Counted from the first letter of the stretch, positions 44,578 to 53,873 are shown. The stretch: DNA of 64,000 bases from Myxococcales bacterium (GCA_013298625.1 JAAFIF010000009.1:62001-126000); one strand, 5' to 3'. The notes: a model not told the origin generated them from the letters alone. Translations and numbers: made by a program.

Positions 44578-45129
44578 ATGTGGCAAGCCATCGTCGGGGT
44601 CGTTGTGTGCGCGCTCGTCGCGTTCGTCGCGTGGTTCTTCTTGCCCGTGAGCTCTCGCAAGAAGCGCGAGCTCGCCGCGCCCGCTACGCGCTTTCACTGG
44701 GGCGTGATCGCAACGTACATGGGCAACGCAGACCCCTCGCTGCTCGCGCCCGAAGAAGCAGCGCGCATCCTGAGCAACGGCTGGTCGTGCAGCGACGTCG
44801 CCGCGCTTCGCCGCAAGATGACCGTCTACCGCGACGGTGAGATCAACCACGCGTTCGACGTCGCGCGCATCGCGTGGCTCGCAGAGCTCGCCGTCGCCGC
44901 GGGATGGATGACCCTCGATGAGCGCGCGCAGTGGAGCACGCAAGCCCTCGCGCGCCTGCGCAGCGCATACGCAGCGTGGCAGCCCTTCGCGGATGAGCTG
45001 TGGGTGGGGCGCCAGCGGTGGTGGGCCGAGGTCGCGCGCAGCCCGATGCCCGAGAGCGACAAGGCCCGCGCGATGGACGTGCGCACTGAAGTCGCGCCGC
45101 TGCACGCGTCGATCCCGTGGGGAGCGTGA
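44578..45129 (+). CDS. DUF1266-family membrane-anchored protein
   Basis: 183 aa from ATG 44578. One N-terminal transmembrane helix (residues 2-24) is followed by RFHWGVIATYMGNADPSLL, ILSNGWSCSDVAALRRK, AWLAELAVAAGWMTLDERAQ and the family end VAPLHASIPWGA, which is typical of DUF1266 (E. coli YbeU/YbeR-like) proteins. Function unknown. The frame is open upstream through the repeat region, but only from 44578 does it have a membrane segment and family similarity. It is convergent with the Cys-rich lipoprotein gene, 18 bases apart. Confidence 0.85.
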   Translation: MWQAIVGVVVCALVAFVAWFFLPVSSRKKRELAAPATRFHWGVIATYMGNADPSLLAPEEAARILSNGWSCSDVAALRRKMTVYRDGEINHAFDVARIAWLAELAVAAGWMTLDERAQWSTQALARLRSAYAAWQPFADELWVGRQRWWAEVARSPMPESDKARAMDVRTEVAPLHASIPWGA

Positions 45130-45147
45130 ACGCGTCGACCTCTCCCG

Positions 45148-45879
45148 TCAGCGGTCGGGACAGATGCAGCTCGATCGGCAGCGGTAGCCGTTGATCGAGT
45201 TCGCAAACTCGCAGGCGTCCGAGGCTACTGTGGAGACCGAGCATGTCCCCGCGCAGCGCGCGTTGCACGTGGCGACGGCGGCGTTGACGGCGGTCCTGAA
45301 GCACGTGCTCCCCACGCCGCACCCCGGGCTCGATCCCTGGTAGACCGCTGGCGGCAGCACGCAGAACGAGACGCAGACGTAGCCCATCATCGCCGAGTCG
45401 TATCGACACCCTTCCGTTGGGCTCGCCGGCACCGTGCACGTCGTACCGCACACGATGTTGCATTGAAACTGCGCCTGGTCTCGAGCGCGCTCGAAGGACG
45501 CCATCGTCATGCCCATGCCAGCGCTGTTCGCTTCGAACTCCGTCTGCGAAGGCCTGTACGGCGTGTCTCTGCAGCTGGGCATCGCGTCGGGCGCGCTGTC
45601 CGGCGCGCTGTCCGGCGCGCTGTCCGGCGCGCTGTCGGGCATCGCGTCGCTCGTCGCGTCGAGCGCGCTGTCCGGTGTGCTGTCGAGCGCGCTGTCGAGT
45701 GCGCTGTCGGGCATCGCGTCGGGCGCGCTGTCGACGGCGGCGTCGAGCAACGTTGAGTCTTGCGGTTCGGTGGCGTCCATCGCGGCGTCGCTCGCGCGCA
45801 GGACGACATCGGGATAGCTGCACGCTGCGGAGCTCGTCGCGAGCAGCGTGGCGATCAAAGAGAATCGAGCGCGCTTCAC
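45148..45879 (-). CDS. Cys-rich lipoprotein with Asp-Ser-Ala-Pro repeat linker
   Basis: 243 aa from GTG 45879, which has GGAGGT 6 bases upstream, the best ribosome-binding site in the neighbourhood. A signal ends SSAAC (Cys20), a weak lipobox. Residues ~35-100 are an Asp/Ser/Ala/Pro linker of 4-residue units (DSAP, DSAL, DAMP) encoded by 12-base repeats at ~45578-45750. The C-terminal domain has 16 cysteines with alternating spacings and is probably disulfide-bonded. The gene overlaps the 3' end of the upstream PEGA/TPR gene by 4 bases. It is half of a PEGA-type/lipoprotein module. Confidence 0.8.
   Translation of the reverse strand: MKRARFSLIATLLATSSAACSYPDVVLRASDAAMDATEPQDSTLLDAAVDSAPDAMPDSALDSALDSTPDSALDATSDAMPDSAPDSAPDSAPDSAPDAMPSCRDTPYRPSQTEFEANSAGMGMTMASFERARDQAQFQCNIVCGTTCTVPASPTEGCRYDSAMMGYVCVSFCVLPPAVYQGSSPGCGVGSTCFRTAVNAAVATCNARCAGTCSVSTVASDACEFANSINGYRCRSSCICPDR
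45578..45750. repeat. In-frame 12-bp minisatellite
   Basis: Four exact copies of the 12-base unit CCGGCGCGCTGT run from ~45590 to 45637, then degenerate copies to ~45750. On the minus strand it encodes DSAP/DSAL/DAMP units. Replication slippage would change the linker length by multiples of four residues without a frameshift. Confidence 0.7.
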
Positions 45880-46901
45880 AACGCACCTCCGATCACGAGT
45901 CCGCCGCCGCTCGTCGCGACCCATGGAGCGACGCGCAGCCTTCGATCGGCGCTGCGTTCGTTGCGCGGCGCGGTCGCCAGGCTCACCGCGAGCCACACTC
46001 CTGCGCCGACCGTCAGCGCTGCGCCGCCGATGAGCGCGACGTTGGCCGCGGTGGTCCAGGTTCGCCCTGCGTTTGCGCTGTCGAAGCTCGTTTGCGTCGG
46101 GCACACCAGCGTGTTCGTCGCGACCTCGAGCGGGCACGCTCCGAGCGCTTGTCCGCGCAGCGCGACGAACGCTCCCCCCAGCGCGAGCGCCGCGACCCCC
46201 ACGCCCCCCACCACCACGGGCCCTACAGGAAACGACGCGCGCGGGCTCGTCGCTTCGGGCCGCGCTGGGCGGGGCGTGATCGTCGCCACGCGCGCTGGTT
46301 CTGTGACGGGCTGCGCCTCGACGCTCGCGCCCGCACGCACGAGGTTGAACGCCTCTCGCAGCCGCGCGCGCGGCGCGATCTCGATCGTCCTGCGCTGCGC
46401 GATGTACCCCTCAGCGCGCACTTCGACCGTGACCGTCCCCGACGGAACCCGAAACGGCGACCCCGTCGCTCGCCCCACGGATTCGTCGTTGATCCTCACG
46501 TCGGCCTGCTCCGTGGACGTCCTCACCTCGAGCGTCGCGAGCCTCTCTTGAATCTGCCCGAGCGCCGTCCGCAGGGCAGCTTCGTTGCGGGCGATCCACG
46601 GGTCCGACGCGCGCTGCAGCGCCGCGAGCAGGTCGCGCTCAGCGGCCACCCACTGCCCGAGCGCCTGCTCAGCGAGGGCGATCTGCGTCTGCGCCCGCGT
46701 GCTCGGCGCCAGCGCAAACGCCCTGCGAAAGTGCGCGAGCGCCTCGTCGTCGTCGCCGCGTTGCCTCGCCGCGATCCCTCGCTCGATGGCCGCGTTGGCC
46801 TCTAGCGGTGCGTCTTGAGTCGAAGGCGACGCTTGCCCGAAGGCCACCGTCGTCGAAAGGGCCACGCTCGCCGCCAGCGAGCAAGGTCGAAGCCACATCA
46901 T
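45876..46901 (-). CDS. TPR/PEGA membrane protein
   Basis: 341 aa. Signal peptide residues 1-22 (cut near AFGQA). TPR-like helices at ~35-115 (AIERGIAARQRGDDDEAL, FRRAFALAPST). A PEGA domain lies at ~120-195: TSTEQADVRINDESVGRATG, VPSGTVTVEVRAEGYIAQ, and a strand of hydrophobic/Arg alternation. A helical hairpin (two transmembrane helices, ~222-245 and ~283-303) encloses an exported loop with two cysteines (ACPLEVATNTLVC). Its stop overlaps the start of the Cys-rich lipoprotein gene by 4 bases. Probably a cell-envelope scaffold. Divergent from the second P450. Confidence 0.8.
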   Translation of the reverse strand: MMWLRPCSLAASVALSTTVAFGQASPSTQDAPLEANAAIERGIAARQRGDDDEALAHFRRAFALAPSTRAQTQIALAEQALGQWVAAERDLLAALQRASDPWIARNEAALRTALGQIQERLATLEVRTSTEQADVRINDESVGRATGSPFRVPSGTVTVEVRAEGYIAQRRTIEIAPRARLREAFNLVRAGASVEAQPVTEPARVATITPRPARPEATSPRASFPVGPVVVGGVGVAALALGGAFVALRGQALGACPLEVATNTLVCPTQTSFDSANAGRTWTTAANVALIGGAALTVGAGVWLAVSLATAPRNERSADRRLRVAPWVATSGGGLVIGGAL

Positions 46902-47027
46902 GAACGACTAGCGTACGGCCTCGCGCCCGCGGTGTTGAAGTGCAGAATCTCAGCGCCGCGATGGGTCTGCTGCAGCGCTCACGCAGCCCGACATGAACGC
47001 CTCTGTCTCAGTGGTACCTTCTCCCAC

Positions 47028-48455
47028 ATGCCACGATTTCGGGGACTACCGTTGGTGGACATCCGCGGTCCGCGCGCGATCGCGCTGCTCGATCCGACGC
47101 GCAGCATCCTGCGTTTTCTCGCGGATCCGCTCGCGCCGCTGCTCTCGTTGTCCGAGCGCTTCGGCCCCATCGCCGCGGTGTCCGACGGACACCCCGAGCT
47201 CGTGTGCGCCTTCGGCGCGCAGCTCAACCACGAGGTGCTCACGCAGCCGGGCGCGTTCGAGCACGACAGCGCGCTGCCCTTCTCTGCGCCGAAGGGAAGC
47301 GCGTTCGAGCGCTTCAACCGCGCGATGATCTTCATGAACGGCGACGAGCACAGACGCGTGCGGCGCCTGCTCGCGCCGGCGTTTCAGAAGAGCGCGCTCG
47401 ACGCCTACGCCGCGTCGATCGTCGCTGTCGCGAAGCTCGAGCTCGCTCGCTGGCGCACGGGAGAGCGCGTCGATGTCGCTCACGCGCTGCGCGAGCTCAC
47501 CCTGCGCGTCGCCCTGCGATGCCTCTTCGGCGTGGACATCGGCGAGTCGACCGAGCAGCTCGGACGGCTCGCTGCGCGTCAGCTCGAGTGCCTCGCCTCG
47601 CCCTTCTCCGTGCTGCTCCCTGCGCGCATTCCAGGAACTCCGTACGCCGAGCTCATCGAGACGTGCGAGCGACTCGAGGCTCGTATGCGCGGGCTCATCG
47701 ACGCGCGGCGGCGCTCGTCGGCTGCTCCCGACGACGCGCTCTCTTTGCTGCTCACGGCGAGTGGCGACGACGCGCTCGACGACGACGAGCTCATCGGCCA
47801 GATGAACACCCTCTTCGTCGCAGGCCACGAGACCACCGCGACCACCCTCGCGTGGACGGTCTTGCTGCTCGCGCGCCACCCCGCTGCGCTCGACGCGGTC
47901 ACCGACGAAATCGAGGCGACGCTCGGCGACGACGATCCGACGCCCGAAGCGCTGAGCGCCCTCGGCGCGCTCGATCGTGTCACCAAAGAGAGCCTCCGGC
48001 TGTTGCCTCCAGCGCCCGTGCTCTTCACCCGAGTGCTCTCGCGCGAAGCGAAGCTCGGTCCGCACACGCTTCCGACGGGCGCTGGCGTGGTGCTGAGCCC
48101 GCTCGTCACGCAGCGCGATCCGTCGGTGTTCGAGCGGCCGCGCGCGTTCGTCCCCGAGCGATGGAAGGGCGCGCAGCCCACGACGTACCAGTACATTCCC
48201 TTTGGTGCGGGCGCGCGCATGTGCCTCGGCGCGGCCTTCGCCAACATGGCGCTGCGGCTGCTGCTCCCGATGGTCTTGCGAAGGTTCTCGATCGTGCTCG
48301 ACCCGGATCAGGCCGTCGCCGCGCACGTCCGCGGGATCACCATGGCGCCGAAGGGCGGCCTGTTCGGCCGCATCGAGCGCAGAGCGCGCGGCCAGCGAGC
48401 GCGGGCCCCAGTCACCGCTCGCGGGCCGATCGACGCGCTGATCGAGCGGTCGTAG
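47028..48455 (+). CDS. Cytochrome P450 (class needing external reductase)
   Basis: 475 aa. ATG 47028 starts just before GPRAIALLD; the frame opens earlier, but no P450 residues are missing from this start. I-helix AGHETT at 265-270, ExxR Glu321-Arg324 (KESLRL), and haem ligand Cys399 in FGAGARMCLGAA. It has no fused reductase, so it needs a ferredoxin or other electron donor not encoded nearby. It lies between the two PEGA-type/lipoprotein modules. Substrate unknown. The start is 126 bases from the divergent PEGA gene. Confidence 0.92.
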   Translation: MPRFRGLPLVDIRGPRAIALLDPTRSILRFLADPLAPLLSLSERFGPIAAVSDGHPELVCAFGAQLNHEVLTQPGAFEHDSALPFSAPKGSAFERFNRAMIFMNGDEHRRVRRLLAPAFQKSALDAYAASIVAVAKLELARWRTGERVDVAHALRELTLRVALRCLFGVDIGESTEQLGRLAARQLECLASPFSVLLPARIPGTPYAELIETCERLEARMRGLIDARRRSSAAPDDALSLLLTASGDDALDDDELIGQMNTLFVAGHETTATTLAWTVLLLARHPAALDAVTDEIEATLGDDDPTPEALSALGALDRVTKESLRLLPPAPVLFTRVLSREAKLGPHTLPTGAGVVLSPLVTQRDPSVFERPRAFVPERWKGAQPTTYQYIPFGAGARMCLGAAFANMALRLLLPMVLRRFSIVLDPDQAVAAHVRGITMAPKGGLFGRIERRARGQRARAPVTARGPIDALIERS

Positions 48456-48605
48456 CCCGCGATCCGCGGCGAAATCGATCGTAAATCCTCGGTCGGTTCG
48501 CCATCCATCGCCGCGCGGCTCACCCGCCCGCTGAACTTCGATTCCCGCTGCGAACGCTGTACAACCATCGCTGCAATCCGTGCACTTCTCGAGGGCCCTC
48601 CGCGC

Positions 48606-49667
48606 ATGAAACGAAGCTTTGTTATGGCGACCACGCTCGCGGCGACGTCGTTGTTCGCCGCGCACGCCAGCGCTCAATCCGCCAGCGAGCTCGCCCGTCG
48701 CGAGCTGCTCACGCAGGCCGAAGCCGCGTCCGCCGCCAACGATCACGTCCGCGCCGTCGAGCTGCTCGAGCGCGCCGGCGCCGTGCAATGGACGCCCTCG
48801 CACCGGTACTTCATCGCGCGCGAATACCAGCAAGTCGGTCGTCTCGTAGAAGCCCTGAGCGCGTCCACCAGCTGCGAGCGCGAGGCCCAAGCGGATCGCA
48901 CCTTGCGCAACCGCGAGGCCATCGAGCGCGGCTGCCACGAGCTCGCTGTCTCGCTGCAAGCGCGCGTCGCTCGCGTGGTCTTGCGCGTCCCCGCGGATCA
49001 CCCTGCAGGGACGAGGGTCACCATCGCGGGGCAGAGCGTCCCCGAGGCGTTGTGGGGCGTGAGCTTTCCCGTCGGGGCTGGCTCGGTCGAAGTGGTCGTC
49101 GAGGGCCCCGGGCTCACCACGACGCGATCGACCGTCGATGCGCGGGCGGGACAGGTCACGGACGTTCCGGTCTCGATCGTGCGAGAGCCCGTCGCAAACG
49201 CGACCAACACCAGCGCTGCGAACACCAGCGCTGCGAACGCCAACAGCAACGTCGTCGCTCCTCCGCGCGTCGACACTCCGCCGCCTCCGTCGAGTCCGAG
49301 CGTCGCGCCGTGGGTGGTCGTCGGCGTGGGCGGAGCGATCGCCGTCACGGGCGCGATCGTCGGCGGCCTCCACTTCGCTGCGGTCGGCGGGATCGAAGCG
49401 GACTGCCGCGCGTCCTCTGGGGGAGTGATGTCGACGCCCCTCGTGTGCCGCGAGAGCGGGCAGAACTTCGACGGCCGCATCCGCGACGCTGAGCTGCTCG
49501 GAACGCTCGGCATCGTCGGGATCTCGCTCGGCGTCGCCACGGTCGGCGCCGGCGTCGCGTGGGCTGCCCTCTCGGGGCGTCGAGAGTCGCCGCGGGCCGC
49601 GGTGCGCAGCGTGAGCCCGTCCATCGGACGCGGCTCGGTGGGATTGAGCGTGGGAGGTCAGTTCTGA
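48606..49667 (+). CDS. TPR/PEGA-like membrane protein (paralogue of the 45876 gene)
   Basis: 353 aa. Signal peptide (MKRSFVMATTLAATSLFAAH, cut near ASAQS). TPR-like ARRELLTQAEAASAANDHVRAVELL and ALSASTSCEREAQADRT, then a PEGA-like beta region (VVLRVPADHPAGTRVTIAG, GAGSVEVVVEGPGLTTTRS). A Ser/Asn/Ala linker precedes a two-helix hairpin whose exported loop has a Cys pair (DCRASSGGVMSTPLVC). The layout, including C-x10-14-LVC followed by a second helix, is like the 45876-46901 protein. Its TGA overlaps the next ATG by one base. Confidence 0.82.
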   Translation: MKRSFVMATTLAATSLFAAHASAQSASELARRELLTQAEAASAANDHVRAVELLERAGAVQWTPSHRYFIAREYQQVGRLVEALSASTSCEREAQADRTLRNREAIERGCHELAVSLQARVARVVLRVPADHPAGTRVTIAGQSVPEALWGVSFPVGAGSVEVVVEGPGLTTTRSTVDARAGQVTDVPVSIVREPVANATNTSAANTSAANANSNVVAPPRVDTPPPPSSPSVAPWVVVGVGGAIAVTGAIVGGLHFAAVGGIEADCRASSGGVMSTPLVCRESGQNFDGRIRDAELLGTLGIVGISLGVATVGAGVAWAALSGRRESPRAAVRSVSPSIGRGSVGLSVGGQF

Positions 49668-51652
49668 TGAGCCGTCGAATCGCTGCTAGTTTGATTGTGT
49701 GTGCGCTCGTCTCGGGCTGCTCGATCCGCGCGCGGTTCTCCATCGAGCCCGCCGACGCGAGCGCGTCCGACGTGGGTGCAGACGGGACTGCGCTGCCCGA
49801 CGGGAGCGCGGAGGACGGAGCGGCGACGGACGTGGTCGGTGACGTCGTGGCCGATGTGCAGTGCGGCGCTGGCGAGACCGCGTGCGGTGGGCGCTGCGTC
49901 GACACGCAGTCGGACCCGTCGAACTGCGGGGCGTGCGGCACCATGTGCCCCATGAGCACGGCGCGGGTGAGCTTCGTGTGCGTGACCGGTCAGTGCGGGG
50001 GCGAGTGCACGACGGGGACGTATGTGCCGAGCAGCGTGCTCGGTGAGCCCGGCACGTGCGAGGACCGCGCGCGGCAGATCGCCCCTATTTCGGGCTCGTT
50101 TCTGCAGGGATCGGTCATCGAGTTTCGCTTCACCCGCACCCCTGACGCCACACACACGCTGACGCTCTGCTCCGACGCTGGGTGCGTCATGCCCCCGGTG
50201 ACGAGCAGGATGCTGCCCGGTGGCAGCACGTCGGTGTCCGTGACGCTGAGCGTAGGCGAGCTCGGGATGTTTCCCGCGGGCGTGATCTTCTGGCGCATCA
50301 ACGGCGGGGCGTATCAGTCTCCGATCTGGTCGGTGCGGCTGATCCCGAACCCTATGCCCGCTCCGTCGATCCCCGCTGAAGAGCGTCGAAGCCGAGCAGC
50401 GTTCGGCGCGGGGACGGACTTCACGGGCGACGGGTACTCGGACATCGTCGTGTCTGCCACGCAGGCAGGGCGTCGCCATGTCCTGCTGTTGAAGGCTTCT
50501 GCGACCGCAGGCGCTGCACCCACGTACGGAGGACCGTACGCTCTCCCTTCGGCGTACCGCATGGGCGGCATCATCGCGCGCGTCGGCGACGTCAACGGAG
50601 ACGGCTTCTCGGACATCGCCGTCAACGAGCAGGAGCACGCTGCGGTGTTCGTGTTTCGTGGCGGACCCATGGGGTTCGACCCCGCGCCCATCACGATCCG
50701 CCGTCCCGCCGACGGGGTGCGCTTCGGATCCAACATCACCGGCGGTGATCTCGACGGCGACGGGTTCAGCGAGCTCATCGTCGCAGACGACGACGCGCCG
50801 CCAGCTCGCGCGGGCAGGGTTCACTTGTATTGGGGCAGCCAGAATGGTCCATCCGCCGCCCGCACGAACGCCCTCGGTCCGACCGGAACACCCCTGGCCG
50901 GCGCGCAGTTCGGCGTCGGGCTCGAGAGCGCGTGCGACATCGACGGCGACGGCAAGCACGACCTGCTCGTCGGCGCGCCCAACGCGCCCGGCGGCATGGC
51001 GGGCGGCGCTCCGGCAGTGCACATGTTTCGCGGCGGCGCTCGTCCGCTGTCCGGCGTGGTCACGCGGCGCCCGATGAACGAAACGGTGTTCGGCACTCGA
51101 GTCGGCTGCCTCGGCGACCTCGACGGCGACGGCGACCACGAGTGGGTGACCGAGACTCGACCGTCGGGGATGATGGAGCCGCTGCTCGCGATCTATAGCG
51201 GCGCGAACACACCCGGCGCGATCAGCGACATCGTGCGCGATCGCATGGCGCCCCTCCGCAGGGGGCCTGTCCTTCGATTCTTGCCTGCGTACGACATGCT
51301 GCAAGTGATGGACGGCCGAGGTCGACCGGACCTCACGTTCTTGAGCGAAGCGGGAGGGATGCTCTCGGTTCACACGCACATCAACACCGACGGCAACGGC
51401 AACTTCGGTCCTGTATTGGGCCCCGTCGTGCTGAGCACCGGGCTGCCGCTGGGCGCTGTGATCAACGCGACGGTCACGCACTCTGCCGCTGGTGAGCCTC
51501 AGTTGATCTTCATCATTCCGTCGTCCACGAGCAGCCGTGTCGGGATCCTTGCGCCGACGGTGGGCGGCGAATTCGCGTCGCCGGGGGCCACCATGATGCT
51601 CGCCAACCTTCCCATGGGCCTCACCAACGTCGGCGAAGTCCTGATGCGCTGA
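49667..51652 (+). CDS. FG-GAP/VCBS-repeat lipoprotein
   Basis: 661 aa from ATG 49667 (GGGAGGT upstream; start overlaps the previous stop as TGATG). Signal ends LVSGC (Cys18). An Asp/Gly/Ala linker and a small Cys-rich unit (CGGRCVDTQSDPSNCGACG) precede a beta domain (~120-260). From ~270, FG-GAP-type repeats carry Ca-binding DxDGDG loops: DFTGDGYSDIVV, DVNGDGFSDIAV, DLDGDGFSELIV, DIDGDGKHDLLVG and DLDGDGDHEWV, forming a beta-propeller of the integrin-alpha type. Co-transcribed with the PEGA-like gene. Probably a surface-exposed binding protein. Confidence 0.85.
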   Translation: MSRRIAASLIVCALVSGCSIRARFSIEPADASASDVGADGTALPDGSAEDGAATDVVGDVVADVQCGAGETACGGRCVDTQSDPSNCGACGTMCPMSTARVSFVCVTGQCGGECTTGTYVPSSVLGEPGTCEDRARQIAPISGSFLQGSVIEFRFTRTPDATHTLTLCSDAGCVMPPVTSRMLPGGSTSVSVTLSVGELGMFPAGVIFWRINGGAYQSPIWSVRLIPNPMPAPSIPAEERRSRAAFGAGTDFTGDGYSDIVVSATQAGRRHVLLLKASATAGAAPTYGGPYALPSAYRMGGIIARVGDVNGDGFSDIAVNEQEHAAVFVFRGGPMGFDPAPITIRRPADGVRFGSNITGGDLDGDGFSELIVADDDAPPARAGRVHLYWGSQNGPSAARTNALGPTGTPLAGAQFGVGLESACDIDGDGKHDLLVGAPNAPGGMAGGAPAVHMFRGGARPLSGVVTRRPMNETVFGTRVGCLGDLDGDGDHEWVTETRPSGMMEPLLAIYSGANTPGAISDIVRDRMAPLRRGPVLRFLPAYDMLQVMDGRGRPDLTFLSEAGGMLSVHTHINTDGNGNFGPVLGPVVLSTGLPLGAVINATVTHSAAGEPQLIFIIPSSTSSRVGILAPTVGGEFASPGATMMLANLPMGLTNVGEVLMR

Positions 51653-51703
51653 GCGCGCCGCTCTTCGTCCTGCCGCGACGCGCGTGGTGCACACTCTCGC
51701 CCC

Positions 51704-52759
51704 ATGACCGTTCACAGCAAGGGGATCGACGAGCGCACCGAGTGGCTCTTCTCCCTCGCGCGCACACACGCCGAGCAGTTCTCTTCGTCCGAGTCGTGGC
51801 TCTCGCGCCAGCGCTACCTCGCGCAGCACCCGACCGCGGTGCTCGTGCTCAAGTGCATGGACGGCCGCATCAACATCCCTGTGGCGACCGACACGCCGAC
51901 TGGGATTATCCAGCCGTTTCGCAATCTGGGCGGGATGTTCAACCTCGGCTGGCCGCACCTCGGCGAGACCCTCGCCCGCTCGGTCGAGCAGATCGTCTCG
52001 CGCGGCCGCCGCGCGCTGGTGCTGATCACCTACCACTATTCGAAGGGCGACCCGCACCGCGGCTGCGCGGGGTTCAACTACGACACGGCCGCGGCCATCG
52101 CGCACACCAGGGCGATCAAAGCGCAGGTCGAGCACACCTTCGGCGCGGGGCACCAGACGGTCTACCCCGTGCTCTGCGGCTTCGAGACCGACGAGGACGC
52201 GCTCATTCTGCACGGCGAAAACGAGGACACCCTCTCGCTCGCAGAGCTGTCATCGAGCGAGATCGAGTCGCTTCCGCAGCGGCTCTCGGCGCTCTTCGAA
52301 GACATGCCCCATCAGGTCCGCGACGACCTCGTCCCGCTCCTGCGCGGAAACCTCTCGCACATCGACCGCCTCCGCCGCGCCCCTGCCCGCACGCTCGACA
52401 TCCAGCACCGCGAGTGGATGATCTGCATCGGCCGCGGGTTCGACTTCATGCACACGCCCAACCTCGCGCTCATCATCGGCCCCTACAGCCCAGACCTCTC
52501 CGACCCGATTCGAAAGGCCGCGTCCATCATCGAGTCGAACATGCGCGAGGGCAGGGTGCCGGACGACGGCTTTCTGCTGCTCGCCTCGGCGCCGTACGAA
52601 GAGCACGGCGTCGACCGCGCTCGCGCGACGCTCAAGTCTCAGTTCATGAGCGACTTCGCAGCGAGCGTGATTTCGCGGGAGTTTCCTGCGCTCGCCGCGA
52701 AGATGCGCCGTCACACGTGCGTGCTCGACTGGCGCACGCGCGAGCTCGTGGCCGTGTAG
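51704..52759 (+). CDS. Beta-carbonic-anhydrase-like protein
   Basis: 351 aa. Residues that match the beta-CA zinc site are Cys51-x-Asp53-x-Arg55 in LVLKCMDGRINIP and His118-x-x-Cys121 in DPHRGCAGF. The spacing (CxDxR, ~60 residues, HxxC) is right for the zinc ligands and the catalytic Asp/Arg pair. The protein is much longer than a plain beta-CA (about 200-220 aa), and the second half (~150-350) is unrecognised, with more resemblance in layout to carboxysome-shell CsoSCA-like proteins. No RuBisCO or carboxysome gene is in the window. No signal peptide. Activity is inferred. Confidence 0.65.
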   Translation: MTVHSKGIDERTEWLFSLARTHAEQFSSSESWLSRQRYLAQHPTAVLVLKCMDGRINIPVATDTPTGIIQPFRNLGGMFNLGWPHLGETLARSVEQIVSRGRRALVLITYHYSKGDPHRGCAGFNYDTAAAIAHTRAIKAQVEHTFGAGHQTVYPVLCGFETDEDALILHGENEDTLSLAELSSSEIESLPQRLSALFEDMPHQVRDDLVPLLRGNLSHIDRLRRAPARTLDIQHREWMICIGRGFDFMHTPNLALIIGPYSPDLSDPIRKAASIIESNMREGRVPDDGFLLLASAPYEEHGVDRARATLKSQFMSDFAASVISREFPALAAKMRRHTCVLDWRTRELVAV

Positions 52760-52778
52760 CGCACGCGCTGTTCGCCGC

Positions 52779-53771
52779 TCAGGGCATCCTCACCCAGAAT
52801 CCGCCGGTGTCCGCGCTGAACACGAACCTCGCCGGCGCCACCGACGCCCACCCCGCTCTGCGCTCGCGCACGATGTAGCGCCCCCCGGTCTCGAGTGTCC
52901 CCACGCGCAGAGCATCCTCGCTCGGCTCGCGAAACACCTGCGCGGGCGCCCCGCTCCACGTCTCGACCGAGGGGCGCTCGGGGCAGCCGTTGTCCGGGTC
53001 GGCGTCGTCGCACGAGTCCGTCGCGTCCACGACGGCGTAGTCGTCGCAGTCGTCGCAATCGGGGCCCTCGCCCTCTTCGACGCTCGCGCGATCGACCCAT
53101 CCCTCGACGGTGACCGCGCCCGTGGCGCGCACGCGCACGCGCCCGTCCCGCGCTTCGATTCGCGAGTACGACGCGATGCGGCCGTTGGTCTCGATCGATC
53201 CCACCGCAGGACCGCTCGACGCGCGATGCAGCGCGACGCTGTCCATTCGAATGTGCACAGGGGCCGCCAGGGACGCAGCGCGCGCTCGCTGTTGCTCGCC
53301 CACTTCGATCGCCTCGCACGCCACCGCCGCGCTCGCAGAGAACGGCGAGAACCGCGCGCGGGCGAACAGCGCTCCTCCCGTGGCTTGCACGAGCGCCGCG
53401 CTCCCTCGCTCGAGGACCACTTGCTCGCCGAGCAGCGCGATCGGCCGCGTGGCGCGCAGCCGCAGGTCGCTCGCGTCGATCCATCCTCGCAGAACAAATC
53501 CGTCCGAGCGCGCGCTGAACCGATGCCTGCGCCCGTCCGCCGCGCGCACCACGGTCTCGATCACCAGCGGTCTTCCCGTGAACCGCGCGATCACAGGGCC
53601 GTCCGCGCTCGCAGTGATCGCCACCCCCGCGCCCAACATCTGCTCGCCGAACCAGCGGCACTGCGTCACCGGCGCAGCCGGCGGGCGAACCAGGTCGCCT
53701 CGCGCCGCGCTCGTCGCGCACGAACACAAACAGAGCAACGCTGCAGAAGCGATTCGTTCGGGCAGTCTCAC
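52779..53771 (-). CDS. Lipoprotein with SH3-like surface segments and Asp/Cys-rich loop
   Basis: 330 aa. Signal ends LCSC (Cys18), a plausible lipobox. The body is beta-rich, with repeated GWIDASDLRLR, VEGWVDRASVEEG and GRYIVRERRAGWASV segments like SH3-type exported domains. At residues 238-263 an insert (DCDDCDDYAVVDATDSCDD) has four cysteines and many aspartates and may bind Ca. No family is recognised. Convergent with the carbonic-anhydrase-like gene. Confidence 0.7.
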   Translation of the reverse strand: MRLPERIASAALLCLCSCATSAARGDLVRPPAAPVTQCRWFGEQMLGAGVAITASADGPVIARFTGRPLVIETVVRAADGRRHRFSARSDGFVLRGWIDASDLRLRATRPIALLGEQVVLERGSAALVQATGGALFARARFSPFSASAAVACEAIEVGEQQRARAASLAAPVHIRMDSVALHRASSGPAVGSIETNGRIASYSRIEARDGRVRVRATGAVTVEGWVDRASVEEGEGPDCDDCDDYAVVDATDSCDDADPDNGCPERPSVETWSGAPAQVFREPSEDALRVGTLETGGRYIVRERRAGWASVAPARFVFSADTGGFWVRMP

Positions 53772-53873
53772 TGCGCCAAGGTACCGCGCGTCGCCGCGCG
53801 CGGGCTGACAGAAGCGCTGTTGAGCGCGATGGTTCTGCGGCCGATGTGCGGTTGCGCCAGCGGTGCTCGGCGC

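Noticed and set aside
48456..48605. Promoter or small RNA between the second P450 and the TPR/PEGA-like gene
   Set aside because: No convincing -35/-10 pair, hairpin or ORF was found in the 150 bases.
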